Origin: Pseudonocardia alni
Lineage (GTDB): Bacteria > Actinomycetota > Actinomycetes > Mycobacteriales > Pseudonocardiaceae
Reading direction: 5' to 3'
Assembly: GCF_002813375.1 (NCBI RefSeq)
Contig: NZ_PHUJ01000003.1
Span: 2,356,001-2,420,000, forward strand
Length of the DNA stretch: 64,000 nucleotides
Shown here in pieces: positions 20,944 to 29,318 of the stretch. The position numbers were made by a program, and so were the translations under genes. The notes beneath the pieces are model-generated. The model worked only from the letters and a program-made list of their open reading frames with translations, was not told where the DNA came from and did no database searches. Within the stretch, counting starts at the first letter, position 1. Each line of letters starts with the position of its first letter.

Positions 20944-22145
20944 TCGCCGGACAGGAAGACGGTGGCCCCGTCCTCGCCGGTGGTCAGCACGGCGCCGCTG
21001 TCGGCCGCGGGGAGGAACACCGCGCGACCGCGGGGAAGCTCGACGGTGACGCCGCCGGCGTCGACCGCGGCGTCACCGTCGACGCACAGCAGGATGCGGG
21101 CGCCGGTGCCGGGGACGTCGAGCTTGTCCCGGCCGTCGGTGACCGCGCGGCGGAGCAGGAACTCCTCGACCGGCACGTCGTAGCGGTGCCAGCCGTCGGC
21201 GCCGGGGTCGGGGACCGGGTCGCGGACCGGCGGCGGCGGGGCGGTGAAGTCGAGGACGCGCAGCAGCTCCGGCACGTCGACGTGCTTGGGCGTCAGCCCG
21301 CCGCGCAGCACGTTGTCGGAGTTGGCCATCACCTCGATGCCCGCCCCGGACAGGTACGCATGCAGGTTCCCGGCCGGCAGGAACAGCGCCTCGCCGGGGG
21401 CCAGGGTGATCCGGTTGAGCAGCAGCGCGGCGAGCACGCCCGCATCGTCGGGGTAGCGCTCGGACAGGTCGAGCGCGGTCTTCGCCTCGCCGGTCCACTC
21501 CTGGGCGGTGCCGCGCTCCAGCAGCCGGACCGCACCGTCCTGCAGGGCCGGGACGAGCCCGTCGAGCACCGACTGGGGCAGCGTGATCCAGGTGGTGAAC
21601 AGCGCGCGCAGCCCGTCCGGGCACGGCTGGCCGGCCAGCAGCTCGGTGTAGGCGGCGAGCTCGGGGACGTCCAGGGCGCGCAGCAGCTCCACCGTGCGGG
21701 CCGGCTCGCGGAACCCGACCAGCGCGACGAACTCGGTCAGCGCGCAGATCAGCTCCGGCTTGTGGTGGGCGTCGCGGTAGCTGCGGTCCGGCGCGTCCAC
21801 CGCGATCCCCGCGGCGTTCTCCCGCTCCCAGCCCTCACGGGCCTGCTCCAGGCTCGGGTGGGCCTGCAGGCTCAGCGGCTCCTCGGCGGCCAGCACCTTC
21901 AACAGGAACGGCAGCCGTCCCTCCCAGCGGTCGCGGCCCCGGCCCAGCGCGGCGACCGGGTCGGCGGCGATGAGCTCGTGCAGCGGGCGGGTGCCCCCGC
22001 CGACCGTCGACGGGGCGGCCGGGTGCGCGCCCAGCCACAGCTCCGCCTGCGGGTGCGGTGACGGGACGGGCTCGCCGAGCAGCTCGGCGATGACCGTCCG
22101 CGAGCCCCACGCGTAGGTGCGGATCGGGTTCTCCAGCAGTTCCAC
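20934..22145 (-). CDS. manA: Mannose-6-phosphate isomerase, class I
   Basis: Converts fructose-6-phosphate to mannose-6-phosphate, the entry to GDP-mannose for glycans. The 403 residues show the type I cupin features: YAWGSRTVIAELLG, the PLSLQAHPS and AHHKPELICAL metal-ligand segments (Gln/His, Glu), and the FLPAGNLHAYLSGAGIEVMA active-site stretch. GTG 22145 has GGGAG four bases upstream. It ends the minus-strand run manB - trm112-like - SIS gene - manA, equal to Rv3257c-Rv3255c. Confidence 0.94.
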   Translation of the reverse strand: MELLENPIRTYAWGSRTVIAELLGEPVPSPHPQAELWLGAHPAAPSTVGGGTRPLHELIAADPVAALGRGRDRWEGRLPFLLKVLAAEEPLSLQAHPSLEQAREGWERENAAGIAVDAPDRSYRDAHHKPELICALTEFVALVGFREPARTVELLRALDVPELAAYTELLAGQPCPDGLRALFTTWITLPQSVLDGLVPALQDGAVRLLERGTAQEWTGEAKTALDLSERYPDDAGVLAALLLNRITLAPGEALFLPAGNLHAYLSGAGIEVMANSDNVLRGGLTPKHVDVPELLRVLDFTAPPPPVRDPVPDPGADGWHRYDVPVEEFLLRRAVTDGRDKLDVPGTGARILLCVDGDAAVDAGGVTVELPRGRAVFLPAADSGAVLTTGEDGATVFLSGDAL

Positions 22146-22172
22146 GGGTCTCCCGGTGTCAGGTGCGCGGGG

Positions 22173-23291
22173 TCAGGTGATCAGGGTGGCGCCGGTCGCC
22201 AGGCCGAGGTACACGGCGGCGATGTCGGCGCGCAGGGCGAGCACACCGGCCCGCAGCAGCGCCGCGTCGCGGGTGCCGCGCGGGATCTCGTCGACCGGGT
22301 GTGCCAGGTCGGCGTTCGGCCACTCCCTGCCGAGCACCCGGCGGCTCACCGACTGCGGGTCCTCCTCCCCCGTGCCGAGCAGCACCAGCCGCGGCGGTGG
22401 CGCGTCGCCACCGGAGGCCGGGTCGTCGAACGGGTCGTGGAAGATGTCGCCCCCGCCCCGCTCGGACAGGTCGACGGCGACGCGCAGACCGGCCAGGGTG
22501 CCCGCCTGCGCGAGCCCGTCGGCGTGCGCGACGACACCGGCGTGGGTGGCCAGCGCCAGCGCGCCGTGCCGGGCCACCGCGGCGGCGGCCGGGTCCACGC
22601 CCCACAGCAGCGGCGTCCGCTCGGCCAGCCGCAACGCGAGCGCCTTCGCCGGGTTCACGAACGGCTCGTGCGCGGGCTGGCAGCGCTCGGCCTCGGCGTC
22701 CAGCGCGTCGGCGAGCGCCTCGAGCCGGGCCGGGACCTCCTCGCTGCGCATCCCGGGCAGCAGGTCCAGCTCGGCGACGGCGACCAGCGCCACGGTCAGC
22801 GCCTGGGCGAACCCGAGCCCCTCGGGCAGCGGGATGCGCGGCTCGACCAGCCGGGCGCGCCCGGCGCCGGCCTGGGCGACCGGCCCGGAGTCCGGCGCGG
22901 ACAGCACGACCTCGGCGCCGCGGTGCACCGCGACGGCGACCGACTCGGCCAGCTCCGGGTCGGTGGGGTCCGCGGAGTGCGCGACGACGACGTCCAGCGG
23001 CCCGATCCAGCCCGGCAGCCGCTCGGCGGTCACGACCGGCACCGGACAGCGGTCGGTGAGCAGGGCCGTGACGAGGTCGGCCACCACCCCGGAGACACCG
23101 GGCCGGCGCAGCAGCACCAGCGCGCGCGGACGGTGCCCGCGCAGCCGGTCCAGCCCGGCCTGGCCCGCGGTGTAGAGCGCGGAGCGGACCTGGGCGCCCG
23201 CGGTCGCGGCGGCCCGCAGGACGCCCGTGGTGTCCCGCGCCGCCAGCCCCTCGGGATCGGCCAGCAGCGTGTCGTCGAGCACCCCGTTCAC
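22173..23291 (-). CDS. SIS-domain protein (Rv3256c-like)
   Basis: A 372-residue protein with a phosphosugar isomerase-like (SIS) fold, seen in LLRRPGVSGVVADLVTALL and PLDVVVAHSADPTDPELAES. It lies between manB and manA as Rv3256c does; a role in mannose or phosphosugar handling is suggested by location only. The catalytic identity is unknown. GTG 23291 overlaps the stop of the preceding small gene by GTGA, so it is translationally coupled. The protein begins MNGVLDDTLLADPEGLAARD. Longer in-frame extensions to 23390 are Arg-rich and unlikely. Confidence 0.8.
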   Translation of the reverse strand: MNGVLDDTLLADPEGLAARDTTGVLRAAATAGAQVRSALYTAGQAGLDRLRGHRPRALVLLRRPGVSGVVADLVTALLTDRCPVPVVTAERLPGWIGPLDVVVAHSADPTDPELAESVAVAVHRGAEVVLSAPDSGPVAQAGAGRARLVEPRIPLPEGLGFAQALTVALVAVAELDLLPGMRSEEVPARLEALADALDAEAERCQPAHEPFVNPAKALALRLAERTPLLWGVDPAAAAVARHGALALATHAGVVAHADGLAQAGTLAGLRVAVDLSERGGGDIFHDPFDDPASGGDAPPPRLVLLGTGEEDPQSVSRRVLGREWPNADLAHPVDEIPRGTRDAALLRAGVLALRADIAAVYLGLATGATLIT

Positions 23292-23491
23292 CCGTCGTCC
23301 CGTCCGTCCCCCGCCGGCCCGGTCCCGGGCAGCGCCTCGTCGAGGAGCAGCACCGGGATCCCGTCGGTCACCGGGAACGCGCGACCGCACGCCGTGCAGG
23401 TCAGTCGGTCCTCACCCGGGGTCAGTACCGCGTGCGCGTCGCACGGGCAGGCCAGGATCTCCAGCAGCTGGGGGTCGAGCTGTAGGGCCAC
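23288..23491 (-). CDS. Trm112-like zinc-ribbon protein
   Basis: A 67-residue protein of the Trm112/YcaR type. It contains the fold signature LLEILACPCDAHAVL, then LTCTACGRAFPVTDGIPVLL, with four Cys in two pairs that can hold zinc. In eukaryotes Trm112 activates methyltransferases; the bacterial role is unproven. GTG 23491 is preferred because GAGGAG lies four bases upstream; ATG 23509 adds six residues. It overlaps the SIS gene start by four bases. Confidence 0.85.
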   Translation of the reverse strand: MALQLDPQLLEILACPCDAHAVLTPGEDRLTCTACGRAFPVTDGIPVLLLDEALPGTGPAGDGRDDG

Positions 23492-23601
23492 GGTTCTCCT
23501 CGTCGTCATGTCGCGCTCTCGATGCTGCCACCCGGTACCGACACTCCGCGGCAGCCGACCGGGTACGGACGCCATCACCGCAGGTGTGCGGGGCCGCGCG
23601 A

Positions 23602-25014
23602 TCAGGCGCGCACGACCGCCAGCACCTCGTCCACCAGGGCACGGACGGCCGCGTCGTCGGCCGCCTCGACGTTGAGCCGCAGCAGCGGCTCGGTGTTCGA
23701 GGCCCGCAGGTTGAACCACGATCCGTCCGGCAGCGAGACGGTCAGGCCGTCGAGCCGGTCGAGCTCGACGCCGTCGCGCGGGCCGAAGACGCCCTCGATC
23801 TCGGCGACCCGCGCGGCCTGGTCGTCGACCGTCGAGTTGATCTCCCCGGAGGCGGCGTAGCGGTCGTAGCCCGCCATCAGCCCGGACACCGTCGCACCGG
23901 CGGCGGCCGCCCGGTGCTCGCCGAGCGCGGCCAGCAGGTGCAGCGCCGCGAGCATGCCGGAGTCGGCCTTCCAGAAGTCGCGGAAGTAGTAGTGCGCGGA
24001 GTGCTCGCCGCCGAACACCGCGCCGGTCTCGGCCATCGTCTGCTTGATGAACGAGTGGCCCACCCGGGTGCGGACCGCGCGGCCGCCGTGCTCGGCGACC
24101 AGCTCGGGGACCGCCCGCGAGGTGATCAGGTTGTGGATGACGGCGACGTCGGACTCCCCCGCCGCGTGCGCCCGGACGAGCTCACGGGCCGCGACCAGCC
24201 CGGTGATGGCGCTGGGGCTCACCGCCTCGCCCCGCTCGTCGACGGCGAAGCAGCGGTCGGCGTCGCCGTCGAAGGCCAGGCCGAGGTCCGCGCCCTCGGC
24301 GACGACCCGCTTCTGCAGGTCGACCAGGTTCGCCGGGTCCAGCGGATTCGCCTCGTGGTTCGGGAAGTTCCCGTCGAGCTCGAAGTACAGCGGCACGACG
24401 CGCACGTTCAGGCCGTCGAACACGGTCGGGACGGTGTGCCCGCCCATCCCGTTCCCGGCGTCGACGACGACGGTCAGCTCCGGGGAGGCGTCCAGCGAGG
24501 TCAGGTCGACCAGGCCGCGCAGGTAGCGCGCGTAGCCGGTGAGCATGTCCTCGGTGCGCACGGCACCGGGCGACGGGACCTCGGGGACCCCGGAGTCGAG
24601 GAAGCGGCCCGCCTCGTCGCGGATCGTCGCGAGGCCGGAGTCCTGGCCGACCGGGACGGCGCCGGCGCGGCACAGCTTGATGCCGTTGTAGGCGGCCGGG
24701 TTGTGGCTCGCGGTGAACATCGCGCCGGGCAGGTCCCGCGTGCCGGAGGCGTAGTAGAGCATGTCGGTGCTCGCGAGCCCGATGTCGACGACGTCGAGCC
24801 CCTGCCCGGTCACCCCGTCGGCGAACGCCGCCGCGAGCGCGGGCGAGCTGTCCCGCATGTCCCGCCCGACGACCACCGCCGACGGCGCCGGGTCGTCGCC
24901 CGCTACGAGCCGCGCCGTCGCCGCACCCAGTGCGCGCGCGGTGGGCTCGTCCAGTTGGTCGCCGACGACACCGCGGATGTCGTAGGCCTTCACGATCGCC
25001 GAGAGGTCGGGCAC
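23602..25014 (-). CDS. manB: Phosphomannomutase/phosphoglucomutase
   Basis: Converts mannose-6-phosphate to mannose-1-phosphate. The 470-residue alpha-D-phosphohexomutase has the four domains in order: catalytic phosphoserine loop GAMFTASHNPAAYNGIKL, metal loop GLAFDGDADRCFAVD, sugar-binding GGEHSAHYYFRDFW, and phosphate-binding LRASNTEPLLRLNVEA. GTG 25014 has TAGGGT (25023-25028) eight bases upstream, so a leaderless transcript is likely. It leads the run to trm112-like, SIS gene and manA. Whether it prefers mannose or glucose phosphate cannot be told from sequence alone; context favours mannose. Confidence 0.94.
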   Translation of the reverse strand: MPDLSAIVKAYDIRGVVGDQLDEPTARALGAATARLVAGDDPAPSAVVVGRDMRDSSPALAAAFADGVTGQGLDVVDIGLASTDMLYYASGTRDLPGAMFTASHNPAAYNGIKLCRAGAVPVGQDSGLATIRDEAGRFLDSGVPEVPSPGAVRTEDMLTGYARYLRGLVDLTSLDASPELTVVVDAGNGMGGHTVPTVFDGLNVRVVPLYFELDGNFPNHEANPLDPANLVDLQKRVVAEGADLGLAFDGDADRCFAVDERGEAVSPSAITGLVAARELVRAHAAGESDVAVIHNLITSRAVPELVAEHGGRAVRTRVGHSFIKQTMAETGAVFGGEHSAHYYFRDFWKADSGMLAALHLLAALGEHRAAAAGATVSGLMAGYDRYAASGEINSTVDDQAARVAEIEGVFGPRDGVELDRLDGLTVSLPDGSWFNLRASNTEPLLRLNVEAADDAAVRALVDEVLAVVRA

Positions 25015-25078
25015 GACGCACGACCCTAGCGCAGCCGTGTCACCCGTCCGCGCAGGTCTCCTCACCCCGTGGGGCGGC

Positions 25079-25438
25079 TCAGCCGTCCTCGGGCTTCGGG
25101 AGCACCCGCAGGTGCCCGCGCCGCCCCGTGCCACCGGGCCGTGCGACCACCTCGACCGGCCGGTCCACCCGACCCGCCTCGCGGACGGCGTCGGCGAGCG
25201 CGGTGAGGTCCTCGCCGCTGTGCTGGGGCTGGGCGAACTCGCCCTCGAACCGGACGACCTCCCACCCGCGGGGGGCGGTGAGGTTGTGCGCGTGCCCGGT
25301 GCAGAGGTCGTAGGAGTGCGGCTCGGCCTGCGTGGCCAGCGGGCCGACGACGGCGGTCGAGTCGGCGTAGACGTAGGTGAGCGTGGCGACGGCGAGCTCG
25401 GTGCAGCCCGTCCGTGAACATCTCCGCACACTCAACAC
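25079..25438 (-). CDS. DUF3499 family protein (Rv3258c-like)
   Basis: A 119-residue actinobacterial protein of unknown function. It opens MLSVRRCSRTGCTELAVATL and later has YDLCTGHAHNLTAPRGWEVV; the Cys pairs plus His suggest a small zinc-binding site. GTG 25438 has TATCGT (25446-25451) seven bases upstream, a leaderless arrangement. It sits between manB and the metallopeptidase-like gene as in mycobacteria (Rv3257c-Rv3259). Confidence 0.88.
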   Translation of the reverse strand: MLSVRRCSRTGCTELAVATLTYVYADSTAVVGPLATQAEPHSYDLCTGHAHNLTAPRGWEVVRFEGEFAQPQHSGEDLTALADAVREAGRVDRPVEVVARPGGTGRRGHLRVLPKPEDG

Positions 25439-25564
25439 GTCGCCGACGATAGCCCGTCACGGGCCCGCCGCCGCACTGCGACGCGCACCCCGCTCGGCGG
25501 ACGGTCCGCCCGCCGCGGTCGCGGGTCACCCCCGGGTGGGGCGCGGGGGTCCTAGAATGCCCTG

Positions 25565-26050
25565 GTGCCCACCGCTCGTCCCGAGAACGACCGCCGGTCG
25601 CCGCGCAGCCCGCGCCGGCGGGACCGGCGAGGACGCGGCCTGCGCGGCCTGATGTACCCGGTGTCGACGCCGGCCTTCCGCACCCGCGCCGAACGCTTCG
25701 ACGCGAAGGTGCTGGAGGCGCTCGAACCGATCGAGGCGCGCTGGGGCCCGGAGCTGGTCGACCTCGACCTCGCCGTCGACGACGTGCCGTCGGTCGACCG
25801 CACCTCGCCCGACGAGATCGTGTGGGGCACCGGGGTGCTGGCCGACGTCGGCGTCCCGCTGGCGCACCTCGTGCCGGCCGGGGTCGACTCCGCCGGGATG
25901 CCGACCCGGGCGCGGATCGTGCTCTACCGCCGCCCGCTCGAGGCCAGGGCGCGCAACGGCGAGGACCTCGCCGACCTCGTGCACGAGGTGCTCGTCGAGC
26001 AGGTCGCGGAGTACCTCAACATCGAGCCCGACGCCGTCGACGGCGGCTGA
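25565..26050 (+). CDS. Metallopeptidase family protein (Rv3259-like, zincin fold)
   Basis: A 161-residue protein related to the small zincin family of minimal metallopeptidases. The N-terminus is Arg-rich, then RTRAERFDAKVLEALEPIEA and PRARIVLYRRPLEARARNG-like strands follow. The usual HExxH helix is degenerate here (LVHEVLVEQVAEYL keeps only the first His-Glu), so peptidase activity is doubtful. GTG 25565 has a TAGAAT -10 box (25553-25558) six bases upstream, the clearest leaderless promoter in the window. It converges on whiB2. Confidence 0.82.
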   Translation: MPTARPENDRRSPRSPRRRDRRGRGLRGLMYPVSTPAFRTRAERFDAKVLEALEPIEARWGPELVDLDLAVDDVPSVDRTSPDEIVWGTGVLADVGVPLAHLVPAGVDSAGMPTRARIVLYRRPLEARARNGEDLADLVHEVLVEQVAEYLNIEPDAVDGG

Positions 26051-26087
26051 GCGCCCCCGCGGGGCGACACGGCCCGAGGACGACGAC

Positions 26088-26116
26088 GGGCCGGTCACCG
26101 TGACGGCGACCGGCCC
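26088..26116. terminator. Bidirectional hairpin between Rv3259-like gene and whiB2
   Basis: GGGCCGGTC (26088-26096) pairs with GACCGGCCC (26108-26116) around an 11-base loop, between convergent genes. On the plus strand CTCGTGTTCC follows; there is no long T-run. Confidence 0.6.
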
Positions 26117-26143
26117 TCGTGTTCCTGTTCCCCCCGCGGAGTC

Positions 26144-26518
26144 TCAGACGGCGGCGCGGCGGAGGCGACGGCGCTCCCGCTCGCTCAGCCCGCCCCAGAT
26201 GCCGAAACGCTCGTCCTGGGCCAGCGCGTACTCCAGGCACTCGGCCCGGACCTCGCAGCCGGAGCAGATGCGCTTGGCCTCACGGGTGGAGCCGCCCTTC
26301 TCGGGGAAGAACGCCTCCGGGTCGGTCTGCGCGCAGAGCGCACGCTCCTGCCAGTCCGGCACCTCCTCGGAGGAACCGTCGTCCAGCAGACCCTTCAGGT
26401 CCAGGATCTGGGCGACCTGGTCGTAGTCGGCCATCTCGTGATCGGGCCGTTCGACCGTGCCCACCGGCTCGGCTTCCACCGGCCGCAGCATCCGCATGAA
26501 CCCCTCGACGTCGTCCAC
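26144..26518 (-). CDS. whiB2: WhiB2-type transcription factor
   Basis: Iron-sulfur Wbl regulator needed for division or sporulation septation in actinobacteria (WhiB2/WhmD/WblB). The 124 residues carry the four cluster cysteines Cys62, Cys85, Cys88 and Cys94 (ALCAQTDPEAFF, RICSGCEVRAECLEYAL), the turn GIWGGLSERER and a basic C-terminal DNA-binding tail. GTG 26518 has GGGAGG eight bases upstream. The N-terminus before the Cys core is about 60 residues, longer than in M. tuberculosis WhiB2. ATG 26497 (MRMLRPVEAE) is an alternative start. Confidence 0.94.
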   Translation of the reverse strand: MDDVEGFMRMLRPVEAEPVGTVERPDHEMADYDQVAQILDLKGLLDDGSSEEVPDWQERALCAQTDPEAFFPEKGGSTREAKRICSGCEVRAECLEYALAQDERFGIWGGLSERERRRLRRAAV

Positions 26519-26655
26519 TCGCCCACCTCCCCGCAACGCACTGGCGAATGACACCGCTGTAAGTACAGCGCTGACACTCGCTCTGTGCAAGCCGGCTCTG
26601 CCGATTGAGTGAAGGGTCGCGCGCGGGCGTTTCCTCCGACATGGAGTATGGGTAC

Positions 26656-27426
26656 GTGCCGTCCCTGACACGCCGCATCAGCCCCTGGTTCCTGCTGATC
26701 CTCGGCGTCACCCTTCTCGGTGGCGTTCTCGCCGCCGCCGCCGTCCCCACCCGATCGGGGGTCCTGGCGACCTCCGGGATCTTCGTCATGGTGCTCGGCG
26801 GCTGGGTGGTGTCGCTGTGCCTGCACGAGTACGGGCACGCCATCACCGCCTATCGCGGCGGGGACACCTCGGTCGCGGCGAAGGGATACCTGACCCTCGA
26901 CGTGCGGCGCTACGCCGACCCCGGCCTGTCCCTGGTGCTGCCGCTGATCATCCTGCTGATCGGCGGGCTGCCGCTGCCCGGCGGGGCGGTGTGGATCAAC
27001 CAGTGGGCGCTGCGGTCGCGGGCCCGGCGCAGCGCGGTCTCGCTGGCGGGCCCCGCGGCGAACCTGGCCCTCGGCATCGTGTTGATCATCACGGTGGCCG
27101 CGTTCCCGGGGATGCCGCTGCCGGTGGCGGCCGGGCTGTCCGCGCTCGCGTACTTCCAGATCATCGCGTTCGTGCTGAACATGCTGCCCGTGCCCGGCCT
27201 CGACGGCTGGGGGGCGCTGGAGCCGTACCTGTCCGCGCCGGCGCGGCGCCTCGGCGAGCGGGTCCGGCCCTGGGCCCCGTTCGTGCTGCTCGCCCTGCTG
27301 CTGTTCGTGCCCGGGGTGAGCGCGCTGTTCTTCGCCGCCACCCAGCTGCTGTTCGGCGCCGCCGGCGGGAACCAGGAGCTGTTCCGGCTCGGCTACTCCG
27401 CGATGTTCTTCTGGCGCAACCTCTGA
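26656..27426 (+). CDS. Site-2 protease-like (M50) membrane peptidase
   Basis: A 256-residue integral membrane protein with about six hydrophobic helices. The zinc-binding HEYGHA motif lies inside the helix VVSLCLHEYGHAITAYRGG, and the third ligand motif NMLPVPGLDGWGALEPYL is near residue 180, both typical of M50 intramembrane proteases. Substrates are unknown; such proteins often release regulators from membranes. GTG 26656 is taken as start, with ATG 26641 possible; neither has a clear ribosome site. It is divergent from whiB2, with about 140 bp between. Confidence 0.86.
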   Translation: MPSLTRRISPWFLLILGVTLLGGVLAAAAVPTRSGVLATSGIFVMVLGGWVVSLCLHEYGHAITAYRGGDTSVAAKGYLTLDVRRYADPGLSLVLPLIILLIGGLPLPGGAVWINQWALRSRARRSAVSLAGPAANLALGIVLIITVAAFPGMPLPVAAGLSALAYFQIIAFVLNMLPVPGLDGWGALEPYLSAPARRLGERVRPWAPFVLLALLLFVPGVSALFFAATQLLFGAAGGNQELFRLGYSAMFFWRNL

Positions 27427-27433
27427 GCCCGGC

Positions 27434-27964
27434 TCAGCGGGCGGCGGCGACCATCGTCGCGACGGTGTCGTCGTCGGCGGGCAGCGCGTCCACCGGCCAC
27501 CACCGCAGGTCCAGCGACTCGTCGCTGATCCGCGGCGTCGCGCCCGCGGGGGCGCGCACCAGGTAACGCACGTCCAGGTGGCGGGTCGGGACCCCGAGCG
27601 AGCAGGTGACGGGGTGGACGTCGACGTGCAGCGGGTGCTCGTCGATCTCCAGGCCGTCGATCCCGGACTCCTCGGTGGCCTCGCGCAGCGCCGCGGCGCG
27701 CAGCGAGTCGTCGCCCGGCTCGCAGTGCCCGCCCAGCTGGATCCAGCGGCCCACCCGCGGGTGCAGGGTCAGCAGCGTGTGGTCCCCGCCCGCGTCGAGC
27801 AGCAGCGCCGACGCGGTGAGGTGCCCGGGCACGCACGAGCGGTCGCAGGCGTCGTCGGGGCGCGCGTCGAGGAAGGCCAGCAGCGCGTGCTGCAGGGCCC
27901 GCTGGCCGGGGTCGCGCGGTGTCCAGGCGCCCAGCTCGCGGGCGGCCGTCGCCGTGGCCACCAC
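27434..27964 (-). CDS. Nudix hydrolase downstream of fbiB
   Basis: A 176-residue Nudix-fold protein. The Nudix box is complete (GGHCEPGDDSLRAAALREATEES), and the segment DRSCVPGHLTASALLLDAGG precedes it. A nudix gene often follows fbiB in actinobacteria, so a link to F420 or nucleotide clean-up is possible but unproven. The start is one of two GTG codons, 27964 or 27961; 27964 begins four bases after the fbiB stop, with GGAG about ten bases upstream, so co-translation with fbiB is likely. Confidence 0.87.
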   Translation of the reverse strand: MVATATAARELGAWTPRDPGQRALQHALLAFLDARPDDACDRSCVPGHLTASALLLDAGGDHTLLTLHPRVGRWIQLGGHCEPGDDSLRAAALREATEESGIDGLEIDEHPLHVDVHPVTCSLGVPTRHLDVRYLVRAPAGATPRISDESLDLRWWPVDALPADDDTVATMVAAAR

Positions 27965-27968
27965 GGGC

Positions 27969-29318
27969 TCACAGCTCCAGCAGGCCGTCGCCGGCCGGTC
28001 GGGGCGCGCGCGGGGCGATCGGCTCGGCCGGCACGCCGACGGCGACCGCACCGAGCGCCGCCCAGTCGTCGGGCAGGTCCAGGACCCGGCGGGCGACGTC
28101 CGCGGCGAAGATCGTCGAGCCGACCCAGCAGGACGCCAGCCCCTCCGCGGCCAGCGCGACCAGCAGGGACTGGACCGCCGCCCCGCCGGCGACGGTGAAC
28201 ATGTCCCGCTCGGCGGCGTCCCGGGCCGGGTCCGGGTAGCCGTGCATCCCCGCGGTGGACCGGAACGCCAGCACCAGCTCCGGGGCGCGTCGCAGCAGGT
28301 CCCCGCGGGCGAGGCGACGCTCCACCTCGTCGGCCGGGCGCCCGTCGGCGACCAGGTCGGCGCGCCAGCGCTCGCGCAGCGCGTCGAGCACCGCGGTGCG
28401 CCGCGCCGCGTCACGCAGCCACACGAACCGGAACGGGGTGCTGTGGTGCGGCGCGGGCGCGGTCAGCGCGACGCCCACGGCGCGGCGCACGGCGTCGTCG
28501 TCGACCGGCTCGTCGGCGAAGTCCCGGGTGCTGCGACGCAGCAGGACCGCCTCGCTGCGCCCGCGGGCGATCGCCTCCTCGGTGCCCAGCCAGAACAGGT
28601 CCTCCTCGATGGGCCGGATCAGGTCACGGGCGGTCGAGCCGTCGTCGGGCAGGGCCGCGCCGCGCAGCACCGCGACCGGCAGCCCGCCGAGCTTGCCCTT
28701 CACCAGGTCCGCGGCCGCGGCGATCTCGTCGGCGACGGCGATCTCGGTGACGACCAGGTCGTTGCCCTGGCCGTCGACGGCGCCGGAGTAGCCGTGCAGC
28801 ACCGGCAGTCCGGCCGAGCCGATCGCGATGTCGGTCTGGCCGACCCGCCAGCTGCGCCCCAGGGTGTCGGTGACGACGACGCCGACCTCGACCCCGAGCA
28901 GCTCCCGCAGCCCGGCGCGCAGCCCGGCCGCGCTGGCGTCCGGGTCGGCGGGCAGCAGGGCGAGCTCGTCGCGGCGGACGTTGGAGCCGTCGATGCCCGC
29001 GGCGGCCTGCACGATGCCGAGCTTCCCGGCCACGATCAGCGTCCGGCCCTTGCGGGCCACCACCCGCTCGGTCTCCTGGTCGACCAGCCTGCGGCGCAGC
29101 GCGTCGCGCTCCTCCTCGTCGGCGGGGGCAGGCACCAGCCTGCCCTCGACCTTGGAGAACACCTTGCTGGTGACCACCACGACGTCGCCGTCGCGCAGCC
29201 AGGTCATCCGCTCGGCCAGCGCGGCGGTGAGGTCGTCGCCGGGGCGGAACTCCGGAAGCCCCGGGACTCCGATGATCTCCAGCCGCTGCGACGCGTGGTC
29301 GGCGAAACCCTCAGACAC
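27969..29318 (-). CDS. fbiB: Bifunctional coenzyme F420 ligase / dehydro-F420 reductase FbiB
   Basis: FbiB adds glutamates to F420-0 and reduces the dehydro intermediate in actinobacterial F420 synthesis. The 449 residues contain the CofE-like ligase domain (residues 1-240; e.g. [39 protein letters not shown]) and a C-terminal FMN-binding nitroreductase-like domain ([39 protein letters not shown]). GTG 29318 overlaps the fbiA stop by eight bases. The gene pair is on the minus strand; in M. tuberculosis fbiA-fbiB face away from whiB2 in the other direction. Confidence 0.96.
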   Translation of the reverse strand: MSEGFADHASQRLEIIGVPGLPEFRPGDDLTAALAERMTWLRDGDVVVVTSKVFSKVEGRLVPAPADEEERDALRRRLVDQETERVVARKGRTLIVAGKLGIVQAAAGIDGSNVRRDELALLPADPDASAAGLRAGLRELLGVEVGVVVTDTLGRSWRVGQTDIAIGSAGLPVLHGYSGAVDGQGNDLVVTEIAVADEIAAAADLVKGKLGGLPVAVLRGAALPDDGSTARDLIRPIEEDLFWLGTEEAIARGRSEAVLLRRSTRDFADEPVDDDAVRRAVGVALTAPAPHHSTPFRFVWLRDAARRTAVLDALRERWRADLVADGRPADEVERRLARGDLLRRAPELVLAFRSTAGMHGYPDPARDAAERDMFTVAGGAAVQSLLVALAAEGLASCWVGSTIFAADVARRVLDLPDDWAALGAVAVGVPAEPIAPRAPRPAGDGLLEL

